The position numbers were made by a program, and so were the translations under genes. A DNA stretch of 14,854 nucleotides from CAYUWG01 sp964448285. GTDB lineage: Bacteria; Bacteroidota; Ignavibacteria; SZUA-365. Where the stretch lies: positions 1 to 14,854 of the forward strand of contig CAYUWG010000079.1 of the NCBI GenBank assembly GCA_964448285.1, written 5' to 3'. The notes beneath the pieces were generated by a model. It was given only the letters and a program-made list of their open reading frames with translations, was not told the origin of the DNA and searched no databases. Shown here piece after piece: positions 1-6,677 of this stretch (the first letter of the stretch is position 1; each line of letters opens with the position of its first letter).

Positions 1-813
1 GTCGTGAGCAAGCAGCTGCTTCCGATATACGACAAGCCGATGATCTATTATCCGCTGACGACATTGATGCTGTCCGGGATTAGAGATATTCTTATCATCA
101 GTACACCAACCGATCTGCCGCGTTTTCAGCAATTACTTGGGAGCGGCGAGCAGTTCGGTATCAGCTTCAGCTATGCAGAGCAACCTCGACCGGAGGGGCT
201 TGCACAGGCGTTCATCATCGGGGAATCTTTTATAGCGGGGAATCCCTCATGCCTCATTCTTGGCGATAATCTGTTTTATGGTTCGAACTTCGCCGTCACT
301 GTCCAGCAGGCAGCGACTCTGACCGACGGCGGTGTGATCTTCGCATATTATGTCCGCGATCCGGAACGCTATGGTGTCGTGGAGTTCGATGTGAGCGGCA
401 AAGCGTTCTCCATTGAGGAGAAGCCGAAGAACCCACGATCGCACTACGCAGTGCCGGGTTTGTACTTCTACGATGCGGACGCTCCTGCGGTCGCAAGGGA
501 TTTGAAGCCTTCGGCACGCGGCGAGTTGGAGATCACCGACCTGAACCGCCGCTATCTCGATGCCGGCAAGTTGAACGTGATTACGATGAGCAGGGGAACG
601 GCATGGTTAGACACGGGAACACACGAATCCCTTCTTCAGGCTTCATCCTTCATAGAAACGATCGAGGAGCGGCAGGGGCTGAAGATCGGCTGCCCGGAAG
701 AAGTCGCGTATCGCATGGGATACATTTCGAAAGAACACCTTGCACAACTCGCCGAGCCGATGAAGAAGAATGGATATGGTGGTTATCTGATGGAGATCGT
801 GCATGAGCGGTGA
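1..813 (+). CDS. rfbA: Glucose-1-phosphate thymidylyltransferase (RmlA/RfbA), 5' end cut by window edge
   Basis: Makes dTDP-glucose from dTTP and glucose-1-phosphate, the first step of dTDP-rhamnose and other dTDP-6-deoxyhexose pathways, in the cytoplasm. The reading frame is open from base 1 and begins in the conserved SKQLLPIYDKPMIYYPL segment. The roughly 20 N-terminal residues that carry the GGxGTRL nucleotide-binding loop lie outside the window, so this is an edge effect and not a pseudogene. Visible family motifs include LGDN (about residue 87 of the visible part), VEFD, the IEEKPKNP segment and WLDTGTHESL. About 270 residues are visible, against about 290 for the family. The stop overlaps the next start (803) by 11 bases. 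rfbC lies 3.7 kb downstream; rmlB and rmlD are not in the window. Family assignment is certain; whether the final sugar is rhamnose is inferred. Confidence 0.96.
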   Translation, partial: VVSKQLLPIYDKPMIYYPLTTLMLSGIRDILIISTPTDLPRFQQLLGSGEQFGISFSYAEQPRPEGLAQAFIIGESFIAGNPSCLILGDNLFYGSNFAVTVQQAATLTDGGVIFAYYVRDPERYGVVEFDVSGKAFSIEEKPKNPRSHYAVPGLYFYDADAPAVARDLKPSARGELEITDLNRRYLDAGKLNVITMSRGTAWLDTGTHESLLQASSFIETIEERQGLKIGCPEEVAYRMGYISKEHLAQLAEPMKKNGYGGYLMEIVHER

Positions 814-1036
814 AATGACGGAACGCGAACGCATACTTCGGTGGATAGAAACCTGGAAAGAGATTGGGCCGATACTGGAGCGTGAGAAATATGAACGTTA
901 CGCTCAGCCGGATGAGCTTGGAAGATTTCTTAACGCAGTGGATGGTTTGATAGTACCATTTGATGTTTCTCACTCACGGTGGACGAGCTCCGGTCTCATA
1001 GAGCAACAACGACTCTTTCAGAAGTTGACGAAATGA
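803..1036 (+). CDS. Small 77-aa protein, putative partner of the AbiEii-like nucleotidyltransferase (module M1)
   Basis: Short, charged, probably soluble and largely helical protein with no signal peptide or membrane segment. The N-terminal third is rich in Glu, Arg and Trp (ERILRWIETWKEIGPILERE) and the end reads SSGLIEQQRLFQKLTK. From memory, similar short proteins are commonly encoded directly upstream of AbiEii-like nucleotidyltransferases, which makes it the likely cognate partner; no enzymatic motif is visible. It overlaps rfbA by 11 bases, and its stop overlaps the next ATG (ATGA at 1033-1036), so the two genes are probably translationally coupled. Its role (toxin or antitoxin) cannot be decided from sequence. 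That it is a real gene is supported by the overlaps on both sides and by its coding-like composition. Confidence 0.75.
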   Translation: MSGEMTERERILRWIETWKEIGPILEREKYERYAQPDELGRFLNAVDGLIVPFDVSHSRWTSSGLIEQQRLFQKLTK

Positions 1037-1614
1037 GAGAATTACTCAATGCAGCTTTGGATATTCAGGAATTCTGCCTGAGAAGGAAATGGAAACACTG
1101 TTTCATAGGAGGACTTGCGGTGCTTCGTTGGGGTGAACAGCGAACTACTCGTGATGCGGACTTGACGATCTTTACTGGTTTCGGTAATGAAGAGTACTAC
1201 ATAAATGAGCTTCTTCAGTATTATCAACCCCGAATGGAAGGTATGCCCGAATTCGCTATGAAGAATCGTGTCGTATTGTTATCGTCAGCGAGCGGATATA
1301 CATGCGATGTTGCGCTTGGTGGATTCCCGTTCGAAGAAGAAATCATCGGGCGATCCTCTTTGTATGAGTATGCAAAGGACAAAGTTATCAGAACGTGTTC
1401 GGCTGAGGATCTTATCGTACTGAAGGTCTTCGCTGGCCGAGATATCGACTGGGTGGACGTTCGAAGTGTCATTTTTATGCAAAGAAACACTTTGAACTGG
1501 GAGCTGATTTATCAGGTTTTGAATCCGCTGTTGGAACTGAAAGGCGATATGGAATCGGAAATGAGACTGGAAGCGCTCAGGAAAGAAGCACAGAAAATGT
1601 TCGGTGATTCCTGA
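1033..1614 (+). CDS. AbiEii-like nucleotidyltransferase (module M1), intact
   Basis: 193-residue protein of the DNA polymerase beta-like nucleotidyltransferase superfamily, closest in pattern to AbiEii-like and related proteins of toxin-antitoxin systems. Visible motifs are FIGGLAVLRWG (Gly-Gly about 26-27) followed by RTTRDADL (R37, D41, D43), the usual GG-x-A then R-x-T-x-D-x-D metal-binding arrangement. Later, SAEDLIVLKVFAGRDIDWVD matches the helix found downstream of the core in this family. The ATG at 1033 is chosen because it forms an ATGA overlap with the 77-aa gene; an in-frame ATG at 979 would lie deep inside that gene. Members transfer nucleotides to RNA or protein targets; the substrate here is unknown. 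The 3' end overlaps wlbA by 11 bases. All catalytic residues are present. Confidence 0.85.
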   Translation: MRELLNAALDIQEFCLRRKWKHCFIGGLAVLRWGEQRTTRDADLTIFTGFGNEEYYINELLQYYQPRMEGMPEFAMKNRVVLLSSASGYTCDVALGGFPFEEEIIGRSSLYEYAKDKVIRTCSAEDLIVLKVFAGRDIDWVDVRSVIFMQRNTLNWELIYQVLNPLLELKGDMESEMRLEALRKEAQKMFGDS

Positions 1615-2575
1615 TTCGTTGAAAAACTTCGCCATCACCGGCGTTGCCGGGTACGTCGCTCCTCGGCATCTCAAAGCGATACAGGATACAGGCAACACGC
1701 TTGTCGCCGCCTGCGATCCGCATGATTCCGTCGGCGTACTCGATCACTACTTCCGCGACGTGAGTTTCTTCACGGAATTCGAGCGATTCGACCGCCATCT
1801 CGAAAAGCTTCGCCGACGTTCCGAAGAAGATCGGGTGCATTACGTCAGCATCTGTTCTCCGAATCACCTGCACGATGCCCACATCCGTCTGGCGCTTCGA
1901 ATCGGCGCCGACGCGATCTGTGAAAAGCCCATCGTGATCAATCCCTGGAATCTGGACGCACTGCAGGAGTTGGAAGAGGAAACGGGCTGTCGGGTTTTTA
2001 CCGTACTTCAACTTCGTGTACATCCGTCACTTATAACATTGAAGAAGAAATTAGATAACTCACTGAACGACGGGAAACATGTGGTTGAGCTTCGCTATGT
2101 CACCGGTCGGGGAAAATGGTATCACTATTCGTGGAAGGGCGATGAGGAACGATCCGGTGGTCTTGTCACGAACATCGGTGTACACTTCTTCGATCTCCTG
2201 ATGTGGCTGTTTGGCACCGTCCAGGAATCGCGGGTGCAAATACGGGATGCTGTACGTGCATCGGGAACGCTGGAACTGGAGCGCGCTCTTGTACGATGGT
2301 TTCTCTCCATTGACGGCAACGATCTTCCCCGGAACGGTGACAGGAAATCTTCAACAATATTTCGCTCCATTCTCGTCGATGGAGAGGAGATCGAATTCAC
2401 CGATGGCTTCGTCGATCTTCACACGAAAATCTATGAAGAAACGCTTGCCGGACGTGGATTCGGCATTGCGGAGGCGAGACCATCCATCGAACTCGTTCAT
2501 GCGATCAGAACGGATGCTGCTCGCGGTACGCATGACACGTGGTGGCGGGAACATTCCATGATTTCGCGCGACTGA
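1604..2575 (+). CDS. wlbA: UDP-N-acetyl-2-amino-2-deoxyglucuronate 3-dehydrogenase (WlbA/WbpB)
   Basis: Gfo/Idh/MocA-family oxidoreductase that oxidises C3 of UDP-GlcNAcA with NAD, a step towards UDP-2,3-diacetamido-2,3-dideoxyglucuronic acid used in B-band O-antigen and related glycans. The N-terminal Rossmann motif is ITGVAGYVAPRH (about residues 11-22). The EKP lysine sits at K108 (CEKPIVINPWN), and the C-terminal domain has SRG-like TGRGKWYHYSWKGD and NIGVHFFD with H194. The whole protein closely follows the WlbA pattern (323 residues). The GTG at 1604 gives an 11-base overlap with the preceding gene; a TTG at 1619 would give an N-terminus starting right at the conserved KNFAITG and is an equally good start. 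The matching acetyltransferase is at 3321; the 6-dehydrogenase and aminotransferase are not in the window. Confidence 0.93.
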   Translation: MIPDSLKNFAITGVAGYVAPRHLKAIQDTGNTLVAACDPHDSVGVLDHYFRDVSFFTEFERFDRHLEKLRRRSEEDRVHYVSICSPNHLHDAHIRLALRIGADAICEKPIVINPWNLDALQELEEETGCRVFTVLQLRVHPSLITLKKKLDNSLNDGKHVVELRYVTGRGKWYHYSWKGDEERSGGLVTNIGVHFFDLLMWLFGTVQESRVQIRDAVRASGTLELERALVRWFLSIDGNDLPRNGDRKSSTIFRSILVDGEEIEFTDGFVDLHTKIYEETLAGRGFGIAEARPSIELVHAIRTDAARGTHDTWWREHSMISRD

Positions 2576-2579
2576 CCGC

Positions 2580-2861
2580 ATGCGTCTTACATCATATCAA
2601 CGGAATGAGATCATCAGTGCTGTGCATGCAATCGATGCAGACGCGACTATTTATTTGTTCGGCTCGCGCGTCAATGATGAGGCACGAGGCGGAGATATCG
2701 ATCTGCTCATTCATTCGCAAAGCATGAACGCGGAAGATCGTCGAAACCTGCGCATGCGGCTGTGTGATCAACTTGGCGAACAGAAATTCGATATTGTCCT
2801 TACACGCGATTTTTCCGAACCATTCGCGCGTATTGCACGGGATGAGGGTGTTGCGCTGTGA
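2580..2861 (+). CDS. MNT-type minimal nucleotidyltransferase, putative antitoxin (module M2)
   Basis: 93-residue minimal nucleotidyltransferase. The core reads YLFGSRVNDEARGGDIDLLI, with G28-S29 and the metal-binding pair D39 and D41, and a third acidic residue D71 in FDIVL. The spacing between GS and the first Asp is nine residues rather than the ten typical of MntA. In characterised MntA-HepT systems the MNT protein AMPylates the partner HEPN RNase and so acts as antitoxin; that role is inferred here. It starts four bases after the wlbA stop, and its own end overlaps the HEPN start (GTGA at 2858-2861), typical of a coupled module. The catalytic residues look intact. Confidence 0.88.
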   Translation: MRLTSYQRNEIISAVHAIDADATIYLFGSRVNDEARGGDIDLLIHSQSMNAEDRRNLRMRLCDQLGEQKFDIVLTRDFSEPFARIARDEGVAL

Positions 2862-3319
2862 AGCAGAGACAATATCGTGAGCTTCTATTGGTTAATCTCA
2901 ACTCGCTGCTTGCGGCAGAACGGTGGATAAGACGTTCGCACAAACTGTGCATGGAAATCGGCGATAAAAAAGAATACACTGATAGTGAATCAGATTTATT
3001 CGAGGCACTGTCAGGACGATTTGCAAGAGCAGCCGACCTTCTCTTTCGGAGAGTATTCCGAAGTATCGACATGTTTGAGTTCGAAGAAACAGGGACGCTC
3101 ATCGACGTACTCGGTCGCGCAGAAAAACGCGGGCTTCTCTCGTCGATTGAAGAGGCGAGAAAAATCCGCGAGCTTCGAAATGATATCGTGCACGAGTATA
3201 TGATCGAGGATATTCAGGATATCTATCGATCACTCCTTTATTGTACGCCTCTTCTTCTGATGATAATCGAAAAAACCCGTGACTACGTGCTTTCACGTAC
3301 CGATACTCAACAAGCTTAA
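2858..3319 (+). CDS. HEPN-domain putative toxin RNase (module M2)
   Basis: 153-residue all-helical HEPN protein. The defining RX4HXY motif is present as RNDIVHEY (R107, H112, Y114) after the helix RKIREL. In HepT-type toxins Arg and His form the RNase site and the Tyr is the residue AMPylated by the partner, so this protein has what a functional toxin needs. A preceding stretch (FEALSGRFARAADLLFRRVF) fits the first long HEPN helices. It begins with GTG at 2858, overlapping the MNT stop, and ends one base before the wlbB ATG. No SD is needed if translation is coupled. Target RNA is unknown. Together with 2580-2861 this is a complete MNT-HEPN pair lying between two genes of the same sugar pathway. 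Confidence 0.87.
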   Translation: MKQRQYRELLLVNLNSLLAAERWIRRSHKLCMEIGDKKEYTDSESDLFEALSGRFARAADLLFRRVFRSIDMFEFEETGTLIDVLGRAEKRGLLSSIEEARKIRELRNDIVHEYMIEDIQDIYRSLLYCTPLLLMIIEKTRDYVLSRTDTQQA

Positions 3320-3320
3320 A

Positions 3321-3968
3321 ATGTATTTCAAGCACGACTCTTCCTACATTGACGAACCCTGTTCCATCGGTGATGGGACGAAAATCTGGCACTTTTCGCA
3401 CGTAATGAAAAATGCGACCATCGGTACGAACTGCGTGCTCGGACAAAACGTCAACATCGCCAATGACGTTGTGATCGGAAACAACGTAAAGATTCAAAAC
3501 AACGTCTCGGTTTATACCGGAACGGTGATCGAGGATGACGTCTTTCTCGGTCCGTCCTGCGTACTGACGAACGTGAGCAACCCGCGTTCACAGGTCAACA
3601 GGCATCATCTCTACGAAAGGACACTGCTGCGGCGAGGCTGTTCCGTCGGTGCGAATGCCACCATCGTATGCGGCGTCACCATCGGGCGTTATGCGTTCAT
3701 CGGCGCCGGCGCAGTCGTGACGAAGGACGTGCCGGACTATGCTCTCATGCTCGGGACACCGGCGCGATGGGCAGGATGGATGAGCCGTCACGGTCATAAA
3801 TTGTATAGTCCTGATTCCGAAGGCGTGATGACGTGCCCGGAGAGCGGGCTTCGCTACAGAGAAACGAAGCAGGGCACACTTCGCTGTCTCGATATCGATG
3901 AGGATGAGGCATTGCCGGAGGGACTGACCGTTGGAACGGAAGGATACAGAACATTCGATAGTCGCTGA
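3321..3968 (+). CDS. wlbB: UDP-2-acetamido-3-amino-glucuronate N-acetyltransferase (WlbB/WbpD)
   Basis: Left-handed beta-helix (hexapeptide repeat) acyltransferase that transfers acetyl from acetyl-CoA to the 3-amino group of UDP-GlcNAc(3NH2)A, the last step to UDP-2,3-diacetamido-2,3-dideoxyglucuronate. Hexapeptide turns run from about residue 12 to 155 (IGDGTKIWHFSHV, IGTNCVLGQNV, IGNNVKIQNNVSVY, VGANATIVCGVTIG, IGAGAVVTKDVP). These match the WbpD pattern, including the GTPARWAGWMSRHG end of the coil. A C-terminal tail of about 50 residues (CPESGLRYRE, then LRCLDIDED) is also common in homologues. The ATG at 3321 follows the HEPN stop by one base; an in-frame GTG at 3279 would overlap the HEPN gene heavily and adds non-conserved residues. 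215 residues. It shares a TGATG junction with the next gene. Confidence 0.92.
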   Translation: MYFKHDSSYIDEPCSIGDGTKIWHFSHVMKNATIGTNCVLGQNVNIANDVVIGNNVKIQNNVSVYTGTVIEDDVFLGPSCVLTNVSNPRSQVNRHHLYERTLLRRGCSVGANATIVCGVTIGRYAFIGAGAVVTKDVPDYALMLGTPARWAGWMSRHGHKLYSPDSEGVMTCPESGLRYRETKQGTLRCLDIDEDEALPEGLTVGTEGYRTFDSR

Positions 3969-4351
3969 TGAAGGAGAGAGAAGAAATCCTGGATTCACTG
4001 AAGGAGTGGGCTATGCCGCGCCGCGATCTTCTCGCCATGCTCCTCTATGGATCCTACGGGAAGAACCAACAGACGGAGGAAAGCAACCTCGATCTCTCGT
4101 GGCTCTATCGTGCCGGTTCGGAGCCTGCTTTCCGCGACGACTGGGAGATGCAGTTCGCGTTGTCACAGCTCCTCGATACCAGTTTGGATCTCGTGATATT
4201 CAACGGGTCGTCTGACGTGCTGATGAACGAGATCCTCGAATACGATAACCGCTTCTATACATCGGACTTCACGCAGACGACGCTCTACGAATGTTATGCA
4301 ATGTCGCGGTACTGCGATTTCGTCTATTCGAGAGTGGAGAACCCTGCATGA
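3968..4351 (+). CDS. MNT-like nucleotidyltransferase with altered DxD motif (module M3)
   Basis: 127-residue minimal nucleotidyltransferase-fold protein. The core segment is LLYGSYGKNQQTEESNLDLS: G28-S29, ten residues, then N40-L41-D42, with a later Asp at D74 (LDLVIF). In active MNT proteins the motif is GSX10DXD, so the first metal-binding Asp is Asn here (codon AAC, 4085-4087). The rest of the fold, including the GS turn, the second Asp and the beta-strand with D74, is preserved. This suggests a protein that has lost or changed catalysis but may still bind a partner. It starts one base inside the wlbB stop and overlaps the next reading frame by ATGA (4348-4351). Its partner is also damaged. 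Fold assignment is firm; the functional effect is inferred. Confidence 0.85.
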   Translation: MKEREEILDSLKEWAMPRRDLLAMLLYGSYGKNQQTEESNLDLSWLYRAGSEPAFRDDWEMQFALSQLLDTSLDLVIFNGSSDVLMNEILEYDNRFYTSDFTQTTLYECYAMSRYCDFVYSRVENPA

Positions 4352-4523
4352 TATCAGATACATCCCCTTTCTTCGATGCGCTTCAGTGCACGTTGCTTCG
4401 TGAAGCGGGTTTCCAGAAACGCCTCGCGCTCGCGCGTTCTCTCATCACGACTGGGCAGGGGTTCTTCATATCTCGGATCTCCTGGAGAGAGTGTTGAAGG
4501 AAGTTGGGATGGATTCGCGTTGA
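4348..4523 (+). pseudogene. Frameshifted small partner gene of module M3
   Basis: Begins with ATG at 4348 (ATGA overlap with the MNT stop). It reads about 31 residues (MISDTSPFFDALQCTLLREA, then GFQKRLALARS) before running into a frame that ends at 4497. From about 4440 the coding-like sequence continues in the other frame as HHDWAGVLHISDLLERVLKE, then VGMDSR, with its stop at 4521-4523. That stop overlaps the TTG start of rfbC (TTGA), the same coupling style as the rest of the operon. Frames switch at a CT-rich run (TTCTCTC, 4437-4443); removing one CT restores a continuous product of about 58 residues. I do not recognise the family, and it is short for a HEPN domain, so a further internal loss is possible. 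The alternative is an intact 49-residue ORF ending at 4497, which would leave the downstream coding-like stretch unexplained. Confidence 0.5.
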
Positions 4524-5095
4524 AAATCCACACGACAACCCTATCGGACGTCCTTCTCATTGAGCCAATGGTTCACGGGGACCATCGCGGTTTCTTTCTC
4601 GAGACCTATCGCGCCGATCTCTTTGCTGAAGCTGGGATCCCGACGGACTTCGTGCAGGACAACGCTTCACGTTCCGTAAAAAACACACTTCGTGGCTTAC
4701 ATTACCAGGAACCTCATGCGCAGGGAAAACTCGTCCGCGTTACGCTCGGAAGCGTGTTCGACGTTGCCGTGGACCTTCGACGCGGATCGCCAACTTTCGG
4801 CCAATGGTATGGTTGTGAACTTTCTGAGGAAAACAAATACATGTTGTGGATCCCACCGAGCTTTGCACATGGCTTCTGTGTCCTCAGCGAGATGGCTGAT
4901 TTCTCCTACAAATGCACGGAGTACTATCATCCGGAAACAGAAGGAACGATCCTGTGGAACGATCCGGATATTGGAATCGAATGGCCGGTAGGAACACCAC
5001 TACTATCGGAAAAGGATCGAAAGGGAAAGCGATTGTCACAGGCAGAGACATTGCCGATATATAAAGCATTACAAGTTGTCAACAATGCATATTGA
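4520..5095 (+). CDS. rfbC: dTDP-4-dehydrorhamnose 3,5-epimerase (RmlC/RfbC)
   Basis: Cupin-fold epimerase acting on dTDP-4-keto-6-deoxyglucose in dTDP-rhamnose synthesis. Family signatures are all visible: GDHRGFFLETYR (about 20-31), QDNASRSVKNTLRGLHYQ with catalytic-region H61, VDLRRGSPTFGQW, the PPSFAHGFCVLSE loop with H117, and YKCTEYYHPE. Then comes ILWNDPDIGIEWP, followed by the usual LSEKDRKG end. 191 residues is normal for the family. The start is the TTG at 4520, which places MKIHTTTL at the N-terminus as in homologues and overlaps the upstream frame by TTGA. Longer upstream extensions in the same frame add unrelated residues. The 3' end overlaps the next gene by 11 bases. Confidence 0.94.
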   Translation: MKIHTTTLSDVLLIEPMVHGDHRGFFLETYRADLFAEAGIPTDFVQDNASRSVKNTLRGLHYQEPHAQGKLVRVTLGSVFDVAVDLRRGSPTFGQWYGCELSEENKYMLWIPPSFAHGFCVLSEMADFSYKCTEYYHPETEGTILWNDPDIGIEWPVGTPLLSEKDRKGKRLSQAETLPIYKALQVVNNAY

Positions 5096-6677
5096 TGGTG
5101 CTTCCAGTTTGGCTGTCGTTGATACTCGCGATATGACGGCACATTGGGGATTCCTACACTCAGTACGAAAATACGCTCTCCCTTTCGTCATCTTTTTTAT
5201 CTACTTCGCAAGCATAACGGTCCTCCAAAGGACCCCATGGTTCGATCTCGGAATCGACTATACCATTTGGATGGCGTTCGCCTGGGCAGGATTCGCACTG
5301 CTCTGTGGTTTCATTCTCAACCGTCCATCGACGATCTCAATCGGTTTTCTCCTCGGATGCCTTACTCCCTTTCATCGCGTAGCTGTTGTCATGGCATTGA
5401 TTACGGCCTTCGCGCTTCTCGTTCGTACGCTTATCAAAAACAGAGGGCAGTTCGTATCGTTCTTTCGAAATGCTATACAGCAAAGGGGATTCGGCTGGAT
5501 ACTTCTCATTTCCGGATATGCAATAACAGTCTGGCTAATCCGACTTGGAGACTCCACGGATGTATGGTCGCTTGTTGCACTCGCATCTTCGCTTTTCATG
5601 GTTCCGGCGACAGCGTACGCGCTAACGTATTTACCGTGGTCCGATACAGAGCGTAATATTGCGATTCGATGGAGTGGTCTCGCAGTTGCTGCATTAGGCG
5701 CGATTGTACTTCTGTATCCGGCCGTGACCGGCCAATGGATACAGTATAGGCAAGTTCTATACGTGGTTCACAAGGCTCTCCAATCTGTAAATATAGAGGT
5801 GTTCTCTATCGAGTGGATCAACCCGGATTATAACATAGGAAGTCTTCGCAGTGCGCACTTTATGTCCGTGGTAATGCTGGCGCCTGCATTCAGTCTTAGC
5901 GCGTATGCCTTCGTTCGGCGCAAGCTGGTTCTGTTTCTCTATTCAATACCTTTCTGGTATCTCTTCCTCCTCGGTGAGAATGCCCATGCGTTTAGTGGAA
6001 TCATCATGGCAACAATCGTTGTTTTTCTTTTCCTGAGGCGAGGCGTTGTGAGAAGACCAGCATTTCATGCTATGGGCATTGTTGTAATGGTATTGATTGC
6101 AGACGTGTTGTCTATTAACTGGTTTTATGGTGCAATAGGATACTTTCACACATCCCCGAAAGCGAAGACATATGCGTATTCACTGAAGCATGTACAACAG
6201 CACCCGGGCCGTTTGATTCTTGGCGAAGGTCCTGCTGCCTTTTCGAGTTATGCTTCTCGAAAGAGACTTCCGGGATATCTTACTGACGATACACCATTTC
6301 CATTCATTCCGGGATATGCAAACCCGCATTATGCTGCGGTTCTCGAGCTCGCTCATGAAGAGAACACGTCTTCAACGATAAACAGAGCGTTTTCAGGTTT
6401 TCTTGGATTGTTTATGGAATGGGGACTTATCGGTTCGGCATTGCTTATCACGATGTTCAGCATACTCCTTCGGAATGTAATCAAGGCATCGTGCGCTAGT
6501 GAATCGCTCAAAGTTCGTGGGCTTGCTATAGGATCAGTTGCAATGTTTATCATTGTTTTCTCTATGCTCCCTTTCCGTCCCTATCTCGAGTACCCGGATA
6601 CGATGGCAGTTGTGTCGGTGATGTATGCTTTGGTCCTCATGCCGATAAATAGAAATAAACCGAAGACGGTACAGTGA
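5085..6677 (+). CDS. Multi-pass membrane protein, O-antigen polymerase/ligase (Wzy/WaaL)-like
   Basis: About 530 residues with roughly a dozen hydrophobic segments along the inner membrane (for example YALPFVIFFIYFASITVL near the N-terminus and LRSAHFMSVVMLAPAFSLSA mid-protein). The long loop before the last helices carries LGEGPAAFSSYASR and ends in NRAFSGFLGLFMEWGLIGSA, an arrangement typical of the Wzy_C/O-antigen ligase family: G-x-G-x-x-x-F, then a large periplasmic loop, then a helix with ExGxxG. Members join lipid-linked glycans to lipid A core or polymerise repeat units. Sequence alone does not separate polymerase from ligase; an ABC-type exporter (11581) in the same cluster favours a ligase. 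The ATG at 5085 gives an 11-base overlap with rfbC; an in-frame TTG at 5076 is less likely. Confidence 0.8.
   Translation: MHIDGASSLAVVDTRDMTAHWGFLHSVRKYALPFVIFFIYFASITVLQRTPWFDLGIDYTIWMAFAWAGFALLCGFILNRPSTISIGFLLGCLTPFHRVAVVMALITAFALLVRTLIKNRGQFVSFFRNAIQQRGFGWILLISGYAITVWLIRLGDSTDVWSLVALASSLFMVPATAYALTYLPWSDTERNIAIRWSGLAVAALGAIVLLYPAVTGQWIQYRQVLYVVHKALQSVNIEVFSIEWINPDYNIGSLRSAHFMSVVMLAPAFSLSAYAFVRRKLVLFLYSIPFWYLFLLGENAHAFSGIIMATIVVFLFLRRGVVRRPAFHAMGIVVMVLIADVLSINWFYGAIGYFHTSPKAKTYAYSLKHVQQHPGRLILGEGPAAFSSYASRKRLPGYLTDDTPFPFIPGYANPHYAAVLELAHEENTSSTINRAFSGFLGLFMEWGLIGSALLITMFSILLRNVIKASCASESLKVRGLAIGSVAMFIIVFSMLPFRPYLEYPDTMAVVSVMYALVLMPINRNKPKTVQ

Noticed and set aside
1..813. rfbA as an N-terminally truncated pseudogene
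   Set aside because: The frame is open to base 1 and the missing part equals what the window edge would cut off.
979..1032. Longer N-terminus for the M1 nucleotidyltransferase from ATG 979
   Set aside because: It would overlap the 77-aa gene by 58 bases and adds non-conserved residues; ATG 1033 forms a clean ATGA junction.
1577..2023. 148-codon open frame on the minus strand opposite wlbA
   Set aside because: It lies antisense to a well-conserved enzyme gene and its translation has no recognisable motif; a codon-bias shadow.
3279..3320. GTG 3279 as the wlbB start
   Set aside because: It overlaps the HEPN C-terminus and adds 14 residues not seen at the N-terminus of WbpD-type proteins.
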